DNA of 64,000 nt from Streptomyces sp. Ru62 (lineage in GTDB: Bacteria; Actinomycetota; Actinomycetes; Streptomycetales; Streptomycetaceae), in contig NZ_PQSU01000002.1 in the NCBI RefSeq assembly GCF_002920615.1, positions 186,001 to 250,000 on the forward strand, written 5' to 3'. The position numbers and the translations under genes are program-made. The notes beneath the pieces were generated by a model, which did not search any database, was not told the DNA's origin, and saw nothing but the letters and a program-made list of their open reading frames with translations. Position 1 is the first letter of the stretch. Every line of letters starts with the position of its first letter. This document shows, piece after piece, positions 36,121-45,278 of this stretch.

Positions 36121-36723
36121 CTACCGAGCGGGCAGGACGTGCTTGGCGGCGATCGTCTTCGCGGTGTCGGAGTCCGGCCCGGGCTGCGGCACGAAGATGG
36201 CCTCGCGGTAGTAGCGCAGCTCGGCGATCGACTCGCGGATGTCGGCGAGGGCCCGGTGGTTGCCGTTCTTCTCCGGACTGTTGAAGTACGCCCGCGGGTA
36301 CCAGCGGCGGGCCAGCTCCTTGATCGAGGAGACGTCGACGATGCGGTAGTGGAGGTAGTCCTCCAGCGTCGGCATGTCGCGGAGGAGGAAGCCGCGGTCG
36401 GTACCGACCGAGTTGCCGCACAGCGGGGCCTTGCCGGGCTCCTTCACGTACTCCCGGACATAGGCGAGGACCTGCTCCTCGGCGTCCTCCAGGGTCGTGC
36501 CGCTCTCCAGCTCGGCGAGCAGCCCGGACGCGGTGTGCATCTGACGCACCACCTCCGGCATCGTCTCCAGCGCCCGGTCCGGCGGGCGGATGACGATGTC
36601 CACCCCCTCGCCGAGTACGTTCAGCTCGGAGTCGGTGACGAGGGCGGCCACCTCGATGAGAGCGTCGTCGGACAGCGAGAGGCCGGTCATCTCGCAGTCG
36701 ATCCACACCATGCGATCGTTCAT
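36121..36723 (-). CDS. orn: oligoribonuclease
   Basis: A 200-residue 3'-5' exoribonuclease of the DEDDh family, which degrades 2-5-nt RNAs including pGpG, the linear product of c-di-GMP breakdown. The metal ligands are in WIDCEMTGL (Asp9, Glu11) and later in the HRALADIRESI block with the catalytic His; GNSVGTDRGFL supplies the middle Asp. Length is normal. It lies downstream of adpA on the same strand, the conserved adpA-ornA order of Streptomyces, with a strong hairpin between them. Its presence in the same window as cdgA completes the c-di-GMP degradation route. Confidence 0.95.
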   Translation of the reverse strand: MNDRMVWIDCEMTGLSLSDDALIEVAALVTDSELNVLGEGVDIVIRPPDRALETMPEVVRQMHTASGLLAELESGTTLEDAEEQVLAYVREYVKEPGKAPLCGNSVGTDRGFLLRDMPTLEDYLHYRIVDVSSIKELARRWYPRAYFNSPEKNGNHRALADIRESIAELRYYREAIFVPQPGPDSDTAKTIAAKHVLPAR

Positions 36724-36865
36724 GCGACCACCCTAAAGCGGGCCTGAGGTTTTGCGTGCCTCCGTGCTTCGCGGGAAGTGGGGAGAGGGTCGTCATTCGG
36801 CTGCGCGGGCGTCGTGGCTGGTCGCGCAGTTCCCCGTGCCCCGCAGGGCGCTGCCGTCCCGGACG

Positions 36866-36902
36866 CGGGACAGGGGGCGGGATGCTCCCGCCCCCTGTCC
36901 CG
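36866..36902 (-). terminator. strong hairpin after adpA
   Basis: A perfect 17-bp stem (36866-36882 with 36886-36902) closed by a 3-nt loop, six bases after the adpA stop codon. It probably terminates or attenuates the adpA message before orn, letting adpA and orn levels differ. It lacks a T tract. Confidence 0.75.
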
Positions 36903-36908
36903 TCGCGC

Positions 36909-38126
36909 TCAGTTACCGCTGCGCGGACCCGGCAGCAGGCCCACCGCGCCCGCCGTGGCGCGGCGGCTCTGCAGGGGCACCCCGCTGTCCCGGTGCTCGT
37001 GGAGCAGGGGGGCCGGGTTCACCGGGCCGGGGCCGGGCAGGCCCGTGGGCGCGCCCTGCTGGCCGGCCTGCGCCACGGCCGCTTCCGTCTCACCCGGCTT
37101 GTCGCCCTGCGGCCGGCGGGCCCGGTAGGCGGCCCGGTAGGCGGCGGGGGACGAGCCGAGCTGGCGGCGGAAGTGGCCGCGCAGGGCCACCGGCGAGCGG
37201 AACCCGCACCGGCCCGCCACCTCGTCCACGGAGTAGTCCGACGTCTCCAGCAGACGCTGGGCCTGGAGCACGCGCTGGGTGATCAGCCACTGCAGCGGCG
37301 CGCTGCCCGTCAGCGAGCGGAACCGGCGGTCGAACGTGCGGCGGCTCATGTAGGCGCGTGCCGCCAGTGTCTCCACGTCGAACTGCTCGTGGAGGTGTTC
37401 CAGCGCCCAGGCGACGACCTCGGCGAGCGGGTCGGCGCCGATCTCCTCCGGTAAAGACCGGTCGAGATAGCGCTCCTGGCCGCCGGACCGGCGCGGCGGG
37501 ACCACCAGGCGCCGGGCGAGCGCTCCGGCCGCCTCGTTGCCGTGGTCCGTCCGCACGATGTGGAGACAGAGATCGATCCCGGCCGCCGTACCCGCGCTCG
37601 TCAGCACGTCGCCGTCGTCGACGAACAGCTCGCGTGGATCGACGTGCACCGACGGATAGCGCTTGGCCAGCGTCGGCGCGTACATCCAGTGCGTGGTCGC
37701 CGGGCGGCCGTCCAGCAGTCCGGCCGCCGCGAGCACGAACGCGCCGGTGCACAGCCCGACGATGCGGGCGCCCTCCTCGTGCGCCCGGCGCAGCGCGTCC
37801 AGTGCTTCCTCCGGCGGCGGCGAGGTGATCGAACGCCAGGCCGGTACGACGACCGTCCCGGCGCGTGAGATCGCCTCCAGCCCATGCGGCGCGGTGAGTT
37901 CCAGGCCCCCTGTGGTCCGCAGCGGGCCTTCCTCGCCGGCACACACCAGAAGGCGGTAGCGCGGCACGCCGGCGTCCTGGCGGTCGATCCCGAACACCGA
38001 CAGCGGTATGGAACTCTCGAAGATGGGGCCGCCGCTGAACAGCAGCACCGCGACGATCTCCTTGCGGCGTCGCCCGGACAGTTTCCGGGCTGCGGCGTCC
38101 GGCGAGGCAGTGGAGTCGTGGCTCAT
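36909..38126 (-). CDS. adpA: AraC-family master regulator of development AdpA
   Basis: A 405-residue transcription factor. The N-terminal half is a DJ-1/GATase1-like dimerisation domain (about 25-210, with VVPAWRS and GLCTGAFVLAAAGLLDGR); the C-terminal AraC/XylS DNA-binding domain (about 240-340) has two helix-turn-helices (TLAARAYMSRRTFDRRF and VDEVAGRCGFRSPVALRGHF). A Pro/Gly-rich tail ends the protein. Leucine in RSLPEE is coded by TTA (37452-37454), so translation depends on the bldA tRNA, as in other Streptomyces. The ATG has GAGGGGG about 9 nt upstream. AdpA activates morphological and secondary-metabolism genes and represses its own promoter. Confidence 0.95.
   Translation of the reverse strand: MSHDSTASPDAAARKLSGRRRKEIVAVLLFSGGPIFESSIPLSVFGIDRQDAGVPRYRLLVCAGEEGPLRTTGGLELTAPHGLEAISRAGTVVVPAWRSITSPPPEEALDALRRAHEEGARIVGLCTGAFVLAAAGLLDGRPATTHWMYAPTLAKRYPSVHVDPRELFVDDGDVLTSAGTAAGIDLCLHIVRTDHGNEAAGALARRLVVPPRRSGGQERYLDRSLPEEIGADPLAEVVAWALEHLHEQFDVETLAARAYMSRRTFDRRFRSLTGSAPLQWLITQRVLQAQRLLETSDYSVDEVAGRCGFRSPVALRGHFRRQLGSSPAAYRAAYRARRPQGDKPGETEAAVAQAGQQGAPTGLPGPGPVNPAPLLHEHRDSGVPLQSRRATAGAVGLLPGPRSGN
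37452..37454 (-). promoter_or_regulatory. adpA: TTA codon in adpA (bldA checkpoint)
   Basis: The only TTA codon I could confirm in a gene here. It lies between the DJ-1-like and AraC domains, where adpA orthologues also carry it. It makes AdpA synthesis depend on the late-appearing tRNA-Leu(UAA) encoded by bldA. Confidence 0.9.
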
Positions 38127-38504
38127 ACTGCTAAGCCCCCCTCGGTGGTCGCGGCTCCTCGGTTGTGTCGCTCCTGCACGTTTCCCCTCGGTCCTGCACG
38201 AGTCCCCCGCCGTAAGACAGTCAAGATCGAATCTACTGGCTCCCGCGGTCGTGCGGTGACCAGTTCCACACGCGGCACATTGTCGACATGACAACTTGGC
38301 GTGAAGCATTCGATCACGAAGCGTTGCACTCGCGAGGCGTGCAGGGAAGTGCGCCTTGTCGCAGTGGCCAAACCGCGTAGGGTGCACAGCGGCCCGTAGA
38401 CCCTTTCCGTGCAGGTGGAACGGGGGATGGGGGGTGGTTCGGACCCTTCCTGGTCGATATCCAGAAGTTGGCTGAAAAGCAGCGCTCGCAGGTACGGAAA
38501 CAGG
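38127..38504 (-). promoter_or_regulatory. long adpA upstream region
   Basis: There is no gene in these 378 bp, which separate adpA from a small membrane-protein gene on the same strand. Long leaders with several AdpA and repressor sites are known upstream of adpA in other species. I see several TGGC-containing A/T-rich decamers (for example in 38364-38374 and 38469-38479) resembling half the degenerate AdpA consensus, but none is a full match, so I do not call individual sites. Confidence 0.4.
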
Positions 38505-38774
38505 TCAGTCGCCCGGTGTCTGCTCCCGGGTGTGACGTCCGCCTCTTTGCGCGGCGCAACGCTCGGCACACCGCTCGGAGCGCCGCAGCAGCACCCGGCA
38601 GGCCGCCGTGACGGCGGCGAGGCCCAGCGCGGTGCCCGTGGCGCCGGCCAGCGAGGTGCCGTACCAGAGGAGGACCACGGGTACGAGCACGCAGCTGAAG
38701 GCGGCCCAGCGGATCACATCGCTCGCGCTGTCCGGTGCGGGGCGCGGGTCGTGGCGGGGGCGGGCTCCGGGCAT
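38505..38774 (-). CDS. small membrane protein
   Basis: An 89-residue protein with two hydrophobic segments (about 22-40 and 43-58), a basic cytoplasmic C-terminus with two cysteines (RRSERCAERC) and a short Pro/Arg-rich N-terminus. I do not recognise the family. The chosen ATG has AGGGAG 7 nt upstream; an upstream ATG adds nine residues. It precedes adpA on the same strand and is divergent from the universal stress protein gene across a 299-bp spacer (38775-39073) that must hold two promoters. Confidence 0.6.
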   Translation of the reverse strand: MPGARPRHDPRPAPDSASDVIRWAAFSCVLVPVVLLWYGTSLAGATGTALGLAAVTAACRVLLRRSERCAERCAAQRGGRHTREQTPGD

Positions 38775-39073
38775 CTCGTACTCCCTGTGGCGGTGGCTCA
38801 CCCCGGTTCAACGTCCGTCCGACCGGTCGGTCACCGAACACGCAACTGTGAATCCTGTGCAAACCGCCTGTACGGGGCAGCAACCATTGCGTTGCGGGCG
38901 CGGCTCGTGCATGCTCCGGTGAACCCCTACGGACGTCGGGGACCGCTCACGGAGCGTGCGCGGGATCTGGGCTCAGGAGGCGTGCCGCCGTACCCTTGGG
39001 GGTATGGGCTTGGGAAGATGTTTCCCGGACACAGCTCCGCAGCACGCTTCCGCAGCACACTGTCGTCCCACCC

Positions 39074-39628
39074 ATGAAGGATCACAACGCCGAGACAGCC
39101 ATGGCCGGTCACGAATTCTCCGAACCCGCGGACCGCAAGCGGCCGGTCGCCGACCCCACGGCGGCCGATCCCCTGGCGGCGGCGCAGTCACGCCCGTCCT
39201 GCGACCCCGCCTTCCGGCACGGAGTCGTCGTCGGCTTCGACGGCTCCACCTCCAGTGAGCGCGCCCTCGCCTATGCGATCGGCATGGCCCACCGTTCCGG
39301 TTCCGGCCTGATCATCGTGCACGTCGCCAACCGGCTGCCCACCACGGTGTGGGCCGGCTGCGAGCCGCCCGTCTTCGTGGACGTGCCGGACCACCGCACG
39401 GAGGTCCTCGGGCTGGAGCTGGCCTGCGCGGACTATCTGGCCGAGGTCCCCTGGATCCTGGTCGAGCGGGGCGGGGACATCTGCCACGAACTGGAGGAGG
39501 TCGGCCGCGAGTACGAGGCCGACGCGATCGTGGTCGGCTCCACGCACGGCATCGTCGGCCGGATCTTCGGCTCGGTCGCGGGGCGGCTCGCCAAGCGGGC
39601 GCAGCGGCCCGTGATCGTCATCCCGTAG
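39074..39628 (+). CDS. universal stress protein (UspA family)
   Basis: A 184-residue cytoplasmic protein with one Usp domain after a 45-residue disordered N-terminus. The ATP-binding signature is present at the C-terminal end (VVGSTHGIVGRIFGSVAGRL), as is the start strand HGVVVGFDGSTSSERAL. The start is uncertain: the ATG at 39074 lacks a clear ribosome-binding site and an ATG at 39101 (nine codons later) has a weak GAGA, so translation from either is possible. A role in dormancy or stress survival is the family expectation. Confidence 0.82.
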   Translation: MKDHNAETAMAGHEFSEPADRKRPVADPTAADPLAAAQSRPSCDPAFRHGVVVGFDGSTSSERALAYAIGMAHRSGSGLIIVHVANRLPTTVWAGCEPPVFVDVPDHRTEVLGLELACADYLAEVPWILVERGGDICHELEEVGREYEADAIVVGSTHGIVGRIFGSVAGRLAKRAQRPVIVIP

Positions 39629-39764
39629 TCGCCTCCAGCTACCTCACGCCTCGTCACTTCCCTTTGTGCACACCTGGGTTACTCGCACGTAGAAGGTGTT
39701 TGTGCCCTTGTGAAGGGCATATACCGGTCACCGCACAACTGCACATGCATGAAGGGAGCCCGCC

Positions 39765-40319
39765 GTGGACAACGACGTCTCTGCGGGAAGTGTGAGCACC
39801 ACCGTGGTCGGCCGACTGGCCCTGGCGATCACCTTGTTGGCATTCGGGCTCGGCACGACCGGTGTCATCGACGGCGTGGGTGCCTCCGACGCCGTGACCG
39901 TGGCCCACTACGTGGGCGGGGTCGCCCTCTTCCTCGTCGGCCTGCTGGCCCTGCGCGACGGCACCTCCGGCGTGGGGTACGTCGCCCTCGGCGCCCTGTG
40001 GTTCACCTGGGCGGTGTCGGACCACGGCTCGGCCAACGCGGCCGGACTCCTCCTGCTGCTGTTCGCCCTGGTCGCCCTCACACTGACCGTCGCCGGCGGG
40101 GACACCCTCGGTCAGCTCCTGCACGGGCTGCTGTTCCTGGCCATGGTGGTGCTGGCCGTGGCGGCCTTCGCCGACAGTTCCGCCCTCGCGAAGGCCGGGG
40201 GCTGGGTGGCCGTCGCCTCGGGGGCGGTGGCCTGGTACGCGGCGACGGCGGCGCTCGCCCACTGGCCGACGGCCCTTCCGGGGCGTGCTGCGGGCCGGGG
40301 GGTGACGGCCGCCGGCTGA
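39765..40319 (+). CDS. six-helix membrane protein (YaaH/GPR1-like)
   Basis: A 184-residue integral membrane protein with about six closely spaced hydrophobic segments and almost no loops. In Streptomyces proteins of this look are often labelled GPR1/FUN34/YaaH family transporters, implying acetate or ammonium movement, but I do not see the family NPAPLGL motif, so the label is tentative. The GTG start has GGGAG about 7 nt upstream. It is a single-gene unit ending in a strong terminator. Confidence 0.7.
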   Translation: MDNDVSAGSVSTTVVGRLALAITLLAFGLGTTGVIDGVGASDAVTVAHYVGGVALFLVGLLALRDGTSGVGYVALGALWFTWAVSDHGSANAAGLLLLLFALVALTLTVAGGDTLGQLLHGLLFLAMVVLAVAAFADSSALAKAGGWVAVASGAVAWYAATAALAHWPTALPGRAAGRGVTAAG

Positions 40320-40337
40320 AGTCGAGCAGCACGGAAA

Positions 40338-40373
40338 GGACCCCCACGTGAAAGGTGGCACACGTGGGGGTCC
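40338..40373 (+). terminator. strong intrinsic terminator
   Basis: GGACCCCCACGTG (40338-40350) pairs perfectly with CACGTGGGGGTCC (40361-40373), a 13-bp stem with a 10-nt loop. It separates the six-helix membrane protein gene from convergent glmS and can stop both. Confidence 0.85.
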
Positions 40374-40390
40374 GTTCTGTCTGCCGGCTG

Positions 40391-42208
40391 CTACTCCACC
40401 GTCACCGACTTGGCGAGGTTGCGGGGCTTGTCGATGTCCCGGCCCAGGGCCTTCGCCGTGTGGTACGCCAGGAGCTGGAGGGGGATGCCCATCAGGATCG
40501 GGTCCAGCTCGTCCTCGTTCTTCGGGACGACGACCGTCTGGTCCGCCTTCTCCTGGTGCTGGTGGGCCACCGCCAGGATCTTGCCCTCGCGGGCCTTGAT
40601 CTCCTCCAGCGCGGCGCGGTTCTTCTCCAGCAGGTCGTCGTCGGGGACGATCGCGACCGTGGGGAGGGCCGGCTCGATGAGGGCCAGCGGGCCGTGCTTC
40701 AGCTCGGAGGCGGGGTAGGCCTCGGCGTGGATGTAGGAGACCTCCTTGAGCTTCAGGGAGGCCTCGCGGGCCACCGGGTAGCCCCGGACGCGGCCGATGA
40801 AGAGCATCGAGCGGGCGTCGGCGTAGCTCTCCGCGAGCTTCTTGATCTCCTCCTCCTGGTCCAGGATCTCGGTGATCTGCTGCGGCAGCTTGCGCAGGCC
40901 CTCGATGATCCGCTTGCCGTCGCGGACCGAGAGGTCGCGGGTGCGGCCTAGGTGCAGGGCGAGCAGCGCGAAGGCGACCGTGGTGTTGGTGAAGCACTTC
41001 GTGGAGACCACGCAGACCTCGGGGCCCGCGTGGACGTAGATGCCGCCGTCGGCCTCGCGGGCGATCGCGGAGCCGACGACGTTGACCACGCCGAGGACCC
41101 GCGCGCCCTTGCGCTTGAGCTCCTGCACGGCGGCCAGCACGTCGTACGTCTCACCGGACTGGGAGACCGCGATGTACAGGGTGTCGGGGTCGACGACCGC
41201 GTTGCGGTAGCGGAACTCGGAGGCGGGCTCGGCGTCGGCGGGGATGCGGGCCAGCTCCTCGATCAGCTGGGCGCCGATCATGCCCGCGTGGTACGAGGTG
41301 CCGCAGCCGAGGATCTTCACGCGGCGGATCTGCCGGGCCTCGCGGGCGTCCAGGTTGAGGCCGCCCAGGTGCACGGTGGAGAAGCGGTCGTCGATGCGGC
41401 CGCGCAGCACGCGGTCCACGGCGTCGGCCTGCTCGTGGATCTCCTTGTGCATGTAGGTGTCGTGGCCGCCCATGTCGTAGGAGGCCGCCTCCCACTCCAC
41501 GGTGGTCGGCTCGGCCGAGGTGCGGGTGCCCTCGGTGGTGTACGTGCGGAAGTCGTCGGCCTTGAGGGTGGCCATCTCGCCGTCGTCCAGCGTCACTATC
41601 TGCCGGGTGTGGGCGACCAGGGCGGCGATGTCCGATGCGACGAACATCTCCTTCTCGCCGATGCCGAGGACGACCGGGGAGCCGTTGCGGGCCACCACGA
41701 TGCGGTCGGAGAAGTCGGCGTGCATGACCGCGATGCCGTACGTGCCCTCGACCACCCGCAGGGCCTCGCGGACCTTGTCCTCCAGCTTCTCGGCCTGCGC
41801 GCGGGCGATCAGGTGGGTGAGGACCTCGGTGTCGGTCTCGGAGAGGAACTCGACGCCGTCGGCCTCCAGCTTGCGGCGCAGGTCGGCGGCGTTGTCGATG
41901 ATGCCGTTGTGGACGACGGCGACCTTGTTGTCGGCCGACATGTGCGGGTGGGCGTTCACGTCGGACGGGGCGCCGTGGGTGGCCCAGCGGGTGTGGGCGA
42001 TGCCGGTGGTGCCCTTGAAGCGCGCCGGGACCTTGGCCTCCAGGTCGCGCACCCGGCCCTTGGCCTTCACCATCTTCAGGCCGGGCGTCTTCGGGGAGCT
42101 GACGACGACGCCCGCGGAGTCGTAGCCGCGGTACTCCAGGCGCTGGAGGCCCTCCAGGAGGAGGGGAGCGACGTCACGCTTCCCGATGTATCCGACAATT
42201 CCGCACAT
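40391..42208 (-). CDS. glmS: glutamine--fructose-6-phosphate aminotransferase (isomerizing)
   Basis: A 605-residue cytoplasmic enzyme making glucosamine-6-phosphate from fructose-6-phosphate and glutamine, the entry to peptidoglycan and other amino-sugar pathways. Cys2 is the glutaminase nucleophile (MCGIVGYIG), followed by the N-terminal amidotransferase domain (1-230), two SIS sugar-isomerase domains (about 285-425 and 455-600), and the family C-terminus PRNLAKSVTVE. Full length. I see no glmS ribozyme in the 62 bp upstream. Neighbouring hexosaminidase and chitinase-like genes would supply amino sugars by salvage. Confidence 0.96.
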   Translation of the reverse strand: MCGIVGYIGKRDVAPLLLEGLQRLEYRGYDSAGVVVSSPKTPGLKMVKAKGRVRDLEAKVPARFKGTTGIAHTRWATHGAPSDVNAHPHMSADNKVAVVHNGIIDNAADLRRKLEADGVEFLSETDTEVLTHLIARAQAEKLEDKVREALRVVEGTYGIAVMHADFSDRIVVARNGSPVVLGIGEKEMFVASDIAALVAHTRQIVTLDDGEMATLKADDFRTYTTEGTRTSAEPTTVEWEAASYDMGGHDTYMHKEIHEQADAVDRVLRGRIDDRFSTVHLGGLNLDAREARQIRRVKILGCGTSYHAGMIGAQLIEELARIPADAEPASEFRYRNAVVDPDTLYIAVSQSGETYDVLAAVQELKRKGARVLGVVNVVGSAIAREADGGIYVHAGPEVCVVSTKCFTNTTVAFALLALHLGRTRDLSVRDGKRIIEGLRKLPQQITEILDQEEEIKKLAESYADARSMLFIGRVRGYPVAREASLKLKEVSYIHAEAYPASELKHGPLALIEPALPTVAIVPDDDLLEKNRAALEEIKAREGKILAVAHQHQEKADQTVVVPKNEDELDPILMGIPLQLLAYHTAKALGRDIDKPRNLAKSVTVE

Positions 42209-42270
42209 GTATAGAGGTATCCCTTGGCTGTCGCTGGACCGGGCTGGCGCCGGCCGGGTTCCGGCTGGTT

Positions 42271-42564
42271 TCAGCCGTAGACCATGCGGCGCAGCTGCCT
42301 GAGCGTCAGCTCCGGCGGCGCCACCGCCCGGTACTTCAGGTCCGCCCCGATCCGTTCGAAGATCTCCGCGTTCACCAGGCCCTGGGCCTGGAGTTCGCGG
42401 TGGCGGCGACGGACGAACTCATGGATCGTCTCGTCGAAGTAGGCGAGCACGTCCTGGACCACGCGCAGCGCCTCGCCCCGGCTGAGGGGCGTGGACCGCG
42501 TCAGGTGATCAACAAGTTCGTCGTGCACCCGGTAGATCCTGGAGTACCGGCGCGTGTTTCGCAA
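42271..42564 (-). CDS. conserved hypothetical protein (97 aa)
   Basis: A 97-residue soluble helical protein, rich in Arg and Glu, typical of small conserved streptomycete proteins; no named domain. The N-terminus (RNTRRYSRIYRVHDELVDHL) is basic, suggesting nucleic acid or membrane-surface contact, but that is speculation. It precedes glmS by 62 bp on the same strand and may share its transcript. It is divergent from the phosphatase gene (114-bp spacer). Confidence 0.7.
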   Translation of the reverse strand: MRNTRRYSRIYRVHDELVDHLTRSTPLSRGEALRVVQDVLAYFDETIHEFVRRRHRELQAQGLVNAEIFERIGADLKYRAVAPPELTLRQLRRMVYG

Positions 42565-42678
42565 GAATCGTGCCCGATTCCGGGCAAGCTGCTGTTGAAA
42601 CTCTTATGGGGCTCTGTTCGCGAGCTGTCCATCCCACGTCCTGCGACTCGTTGTCCGAACAGACGAGTTTCAGACGCC

Positions 42679-44292
42679 ATGGACATTCCTCGTATGGGAG
42701 TACCCGAGAAGCTGGCCGCGCGCATGAGCATGGCCGAGCAGCATGAGTACCTGCGCGCCAGATTCTCGCGGCGCACCATGATCAGGGGCGGCGCGGTCAC
42801 GCTGGGCGCCGTCGCGGGTGGCGCGTTCGTGCCGGGCGCCACCGCCCAGGCGGCCGTGCCGACCCTGGGGGCACCTCCCACGCCCTTCGGGCAGTGGGGG
42901 AGGACGGCCCCCGCCGCCCAGCACGTCGACGGCGCCCTCGTCGCCCCCTTCGGCCGCCACCTCGCCTGGGGCAACGACCCGCGCACCGAGATCACCGTCT
43001 CCTGGCAGGTCCCGGTCGCCGTCAAGAAGCCGTTCATCCGCATCGGCGCCCACCCGTGGGACCTCTCGCGCAGGATCGACGCCGAGGTCCGCACCCTCCA
43101 CACCCCGGCCGGTGTCGGCGCGAGCGGCGACCACACCCAGTACTACCTGCACGCCAAGCTGACCCACCTGCGCCCCGGCAAGACCTACTACTACGGCGTC
43201 GGCCACCAGGGCTTCGACCCGGCCGAGCCGCACCTGCTCGGCACGGTGGGCACGTTCACCACCGCCCCCGCGCACAAGGCGCCTTTCACCTTCACGGCCT
43301 TCGGCGACGAGGGCGTCGGCTACCACGGCCTGGCCAACAACAGCCTGCTGCTCGGCCAGAACCCGGCCTTCCACCTGCACGCCGGCGACATCGCCTACGC
43401 CGACCCGGCCGGCGCCGGCAAGACCGCCGACACAGGCTTCGACTCGCGCACCTGGGACTCCTTCCTCGCCCAGACCGAGTCGGTCGCCAAGCAGGTCCCG
43501 TGGATGCCCGCGTACGGCAACCACGACATGGAGGCCTGGTACTCGCCCAACGGTTACGGCGGCGAGGAGGCCCGCTGGAACCTCCCGGACAACGGCCCCG
43601 ACAAGAAGAACCTGCCGGGCGTCTACTCCTTCGTCTACGGCAACACGGCGGTCATCTCGCTCGACGCCAACGACGTCTCCTTCGAGATCCCGGCGAACCT
43701 GGGCATATCCGGCGGAACCCAGACCAAGTGGCTGGAAGGCCAGCTGAAGAAGTTCCGCGCCTCGAAGGACGTCGACTTCATCGTCGTCTTCTTCCACCAC
43801 TGCGCCTACTGCACCTCCACCGCGCACGCGTCGGAGGGGGGCGTGCGCCAGGAGTGGGTGCCGCTGTTCGAGAAGTACACGGTGGACCTGGTCATCAACG
43901 GCCACAACCACCAGTACGAGCGCACCGACGTCATCAAGGCGGGCAAGGTCGCCAAGAAGCTGCCGATCGGCGGCACGGCCTACCCCGAGACCGACGGTGT
44001 GGTCTACGTCACCGCGGGCGCCGCCGGCCGCAGCCTGTACGCGTTCTCCGCCCCGGACTCCTACGAGGGACACGAGCACGAGACCGACTCCGTGGCCTCG
44101 TTCGTCAACACCAAGGACGGCAAGGTCGACGAGACCGTCGCCTGGTCCCGGGTGCGTTACCTCAACTACTCCTTCCTGCGCGTGGACGTCGCCCCCGCGC
44201 CGAAGGGCCGGCAGACCACGCTGACGGTGTCGGGCATCGCCGAGACCGGCGACCGCATCGACCACTTCACGGTGTCCCGCAAGGCCAAGTAG
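42679..44292 (+). CDS. Tat-exported purple acid phosphatase-like metallophosphoesterase
   Basis: A 537-residue exported phosphoesterase. A twin-arginine signal (FSRRTMIRGG, about 28-37) with a hydrophobic core ends near AQA. The mature part has a fibronectin-like domain (about 80-190) and a metallophosphatase domain with all five purple acid phosphatase motifs: FGD, GDIAY, GNHD, HH and GHNH. It should release phosphate from organic esters outside the cell. The start ATG has no clear ribosome-binding site; an in-frame ATG five codons later is an alternative. No PHO box was evident in the short upstream spacer. Confidence 0.88.
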   Translation: MDIPRMGVPEKLAARMSMAEQHEYLRARFSRRTMIRGGAVTLGAVAGGAFVPGATAQAAVPTLGAPPTPFGQWGRTAPAAQHVDGALVAPFGRHLAWGNDPRTEITVSWQVPVAVKKPFIRIGAHPWDLSRRIDAEVRTLHTPAGVGASGDHTQYYLHAKLTHLRPGKTYYYGVGHQGFDPAEPHLLGTVGTFTTAPAHKAPFTFTAFGDEGVGYHGLANNSLLLGQNPAFHLHAGDIAYADPAGAGKTADTGFDSRTWDSFLAQTESVAKQVPWMPAYGNHDMEAWYSPNGYGGEEARWNLPDNGPDKKNLPGVYSFVYGNTAVISLDANDVSFEIPANLGISGGTQTKWLEGQLKKFRASKDVDFIVVFFHHCAYCTSTAHASEGGVRQEWVPLFEKYTVDLVINGHNHQYERTDVIKAGKVAKKLPIGGTAYPETDGVVYVTAGAAGRSLYAFSAPDSYEGHEHETDSVASFVNTKDGKVDETVAWSRVRYLNYSFLRVDVAPAPKGRQTTLTVSGIAETGDRIDHFTVSRKAK

Positions 44293-44326
44293 GCGCCTGC
44301 CGAGCGGGCGGTCCCCGGCGCCTTCG

Positions 44327-45199
44327 TCACAGGCGCTTGAGGACCGCCCCCTTGGCCAGGGCGAACTCCTCGTCCGTCAGCACCCCGTCGCGGTGCAGCT
44401 CGCCCAGCTCGCGCAGCCGGCGCAGCAGCACGTCGTGGTGGTCTCCGGCGCCCTCCCCGGCCGGCCGGGGAGCGTCCTGCCGTACGTCCGGCTCCGCCGC
44501 CGAAGGATGCGGCAGGCGCGCCTGCACCGCCGCCGCGACCAGGGCCATCAGCGGATCCCTCTTGAAGCCCCACAGCTCGACCGCGTTCGGGTCGTACTTG
44601 GGCGGCGCGGTGACCGGGGCGCCGCGCACCAGGAACCGCAGGTGACCGTTCTCCAGGCCGGCCGCGGGCTGCCACTCGACGCCGGTGATGTCCGCGAGGG
44701 GGATCGTGCGCGGCCCGGCGGAGGCCTTGGCCTCCTCGGTCTTCCAGTTCCACTCCAGCCGCACCCGCTCCCCGTCGAAGCCCGCCGTGCCGTCCCCGGC
44801 CGAGGCGGACACCGGCACGGACGGGCCCGGCAGCAGATACCCGTCGACCGGCTCCGGCGGCACCCCGTCCAGCAGCAGGGCGTTGCGCACCTCGTCGGCG
44901 ACGTACTCGGCGACGCCGTACCGGTCGGGCTCCACCGTCAGCTGGTACGGGTCGTGCGGCTCGGCGAGCCGGCCCCCGGTGGCGTGCAGCAGCGGGTCGG
45001 CGCCGTCGCGCAGCCGCAGCCGGAGCCGCCCCGACTTCCGGCCCTGTTCGAAGGAGACGCCGGCCAAAGCGCCGAGCGGCACGATGAGTTCGCCCAGCTC
45101 ACGGCGGAGCAGGCCCACGTTCTTGTCCCGGCCCGGGGTGAGGCGCAGGGCGTCCCCGTCGAAGGCCCAAGTACCGTCCTTCTGGATGATTTCCGCCAT
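44327..45199 (-). CDS. DUF4429 and SHOCT domain protein
   Basis: A 290-residue cytoplasmic protein with two DUF4429 beta-rich domains (about 5-125 and 135-215), each with a conserved Trp in ELW/VEW-type strands, and a C-terminal SHOCT module (about 258-290, LRRLRELGELHRDGVLTDEEF) of the sort that mediates oligomerisation. These proteins are common in Streptomyces and uncharacterised. The ATG chosen is the first that begins the DUF4429 domain. It is convergent with the phosphatase gene (34 bp between stops). Confidence 0.82.
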   Translation of the reverse strand: MAEIIQKDGTWAFDGDALRLTPGRDKNVGLLRRELGELIVPLGALAGVSFEQGRKSGRLRLRLRDGADPLLHATGGRLAEPHDPYQLTVEPDRYGVAEYVADEVRNALLLDGVPPEPVDGYLLPGPSVPVSASAGDGTAGFDGERVRLEWNWKTEEAKASAGPRTIPLADITGVEWQPAAGLENGHLRFLVRGAPVTAPPKYDPNAVELWGFKRDPLMALVAAAVQARLPHPSAAEPDVRQDAPRPAGEGAGDHHDVLLRRLRELGELHRDGVLTDEEFALAKGAVLKRL

Positions 45200-45278
45200 G
45201 CGGGGATTGTTCCACCCGATCTGCGGGACAGTGGTCTCGACCAAGTCTGACGGTCACCCCCTTCCGGAGGGAGCGCTT

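Noticed and set aside
40319..42270. Possible glmS ribozyme or riboswitch near glmS
   Set aside because: The 62 bp upstream of the glmS start is too short for the ribozyme and shows no conserved core.
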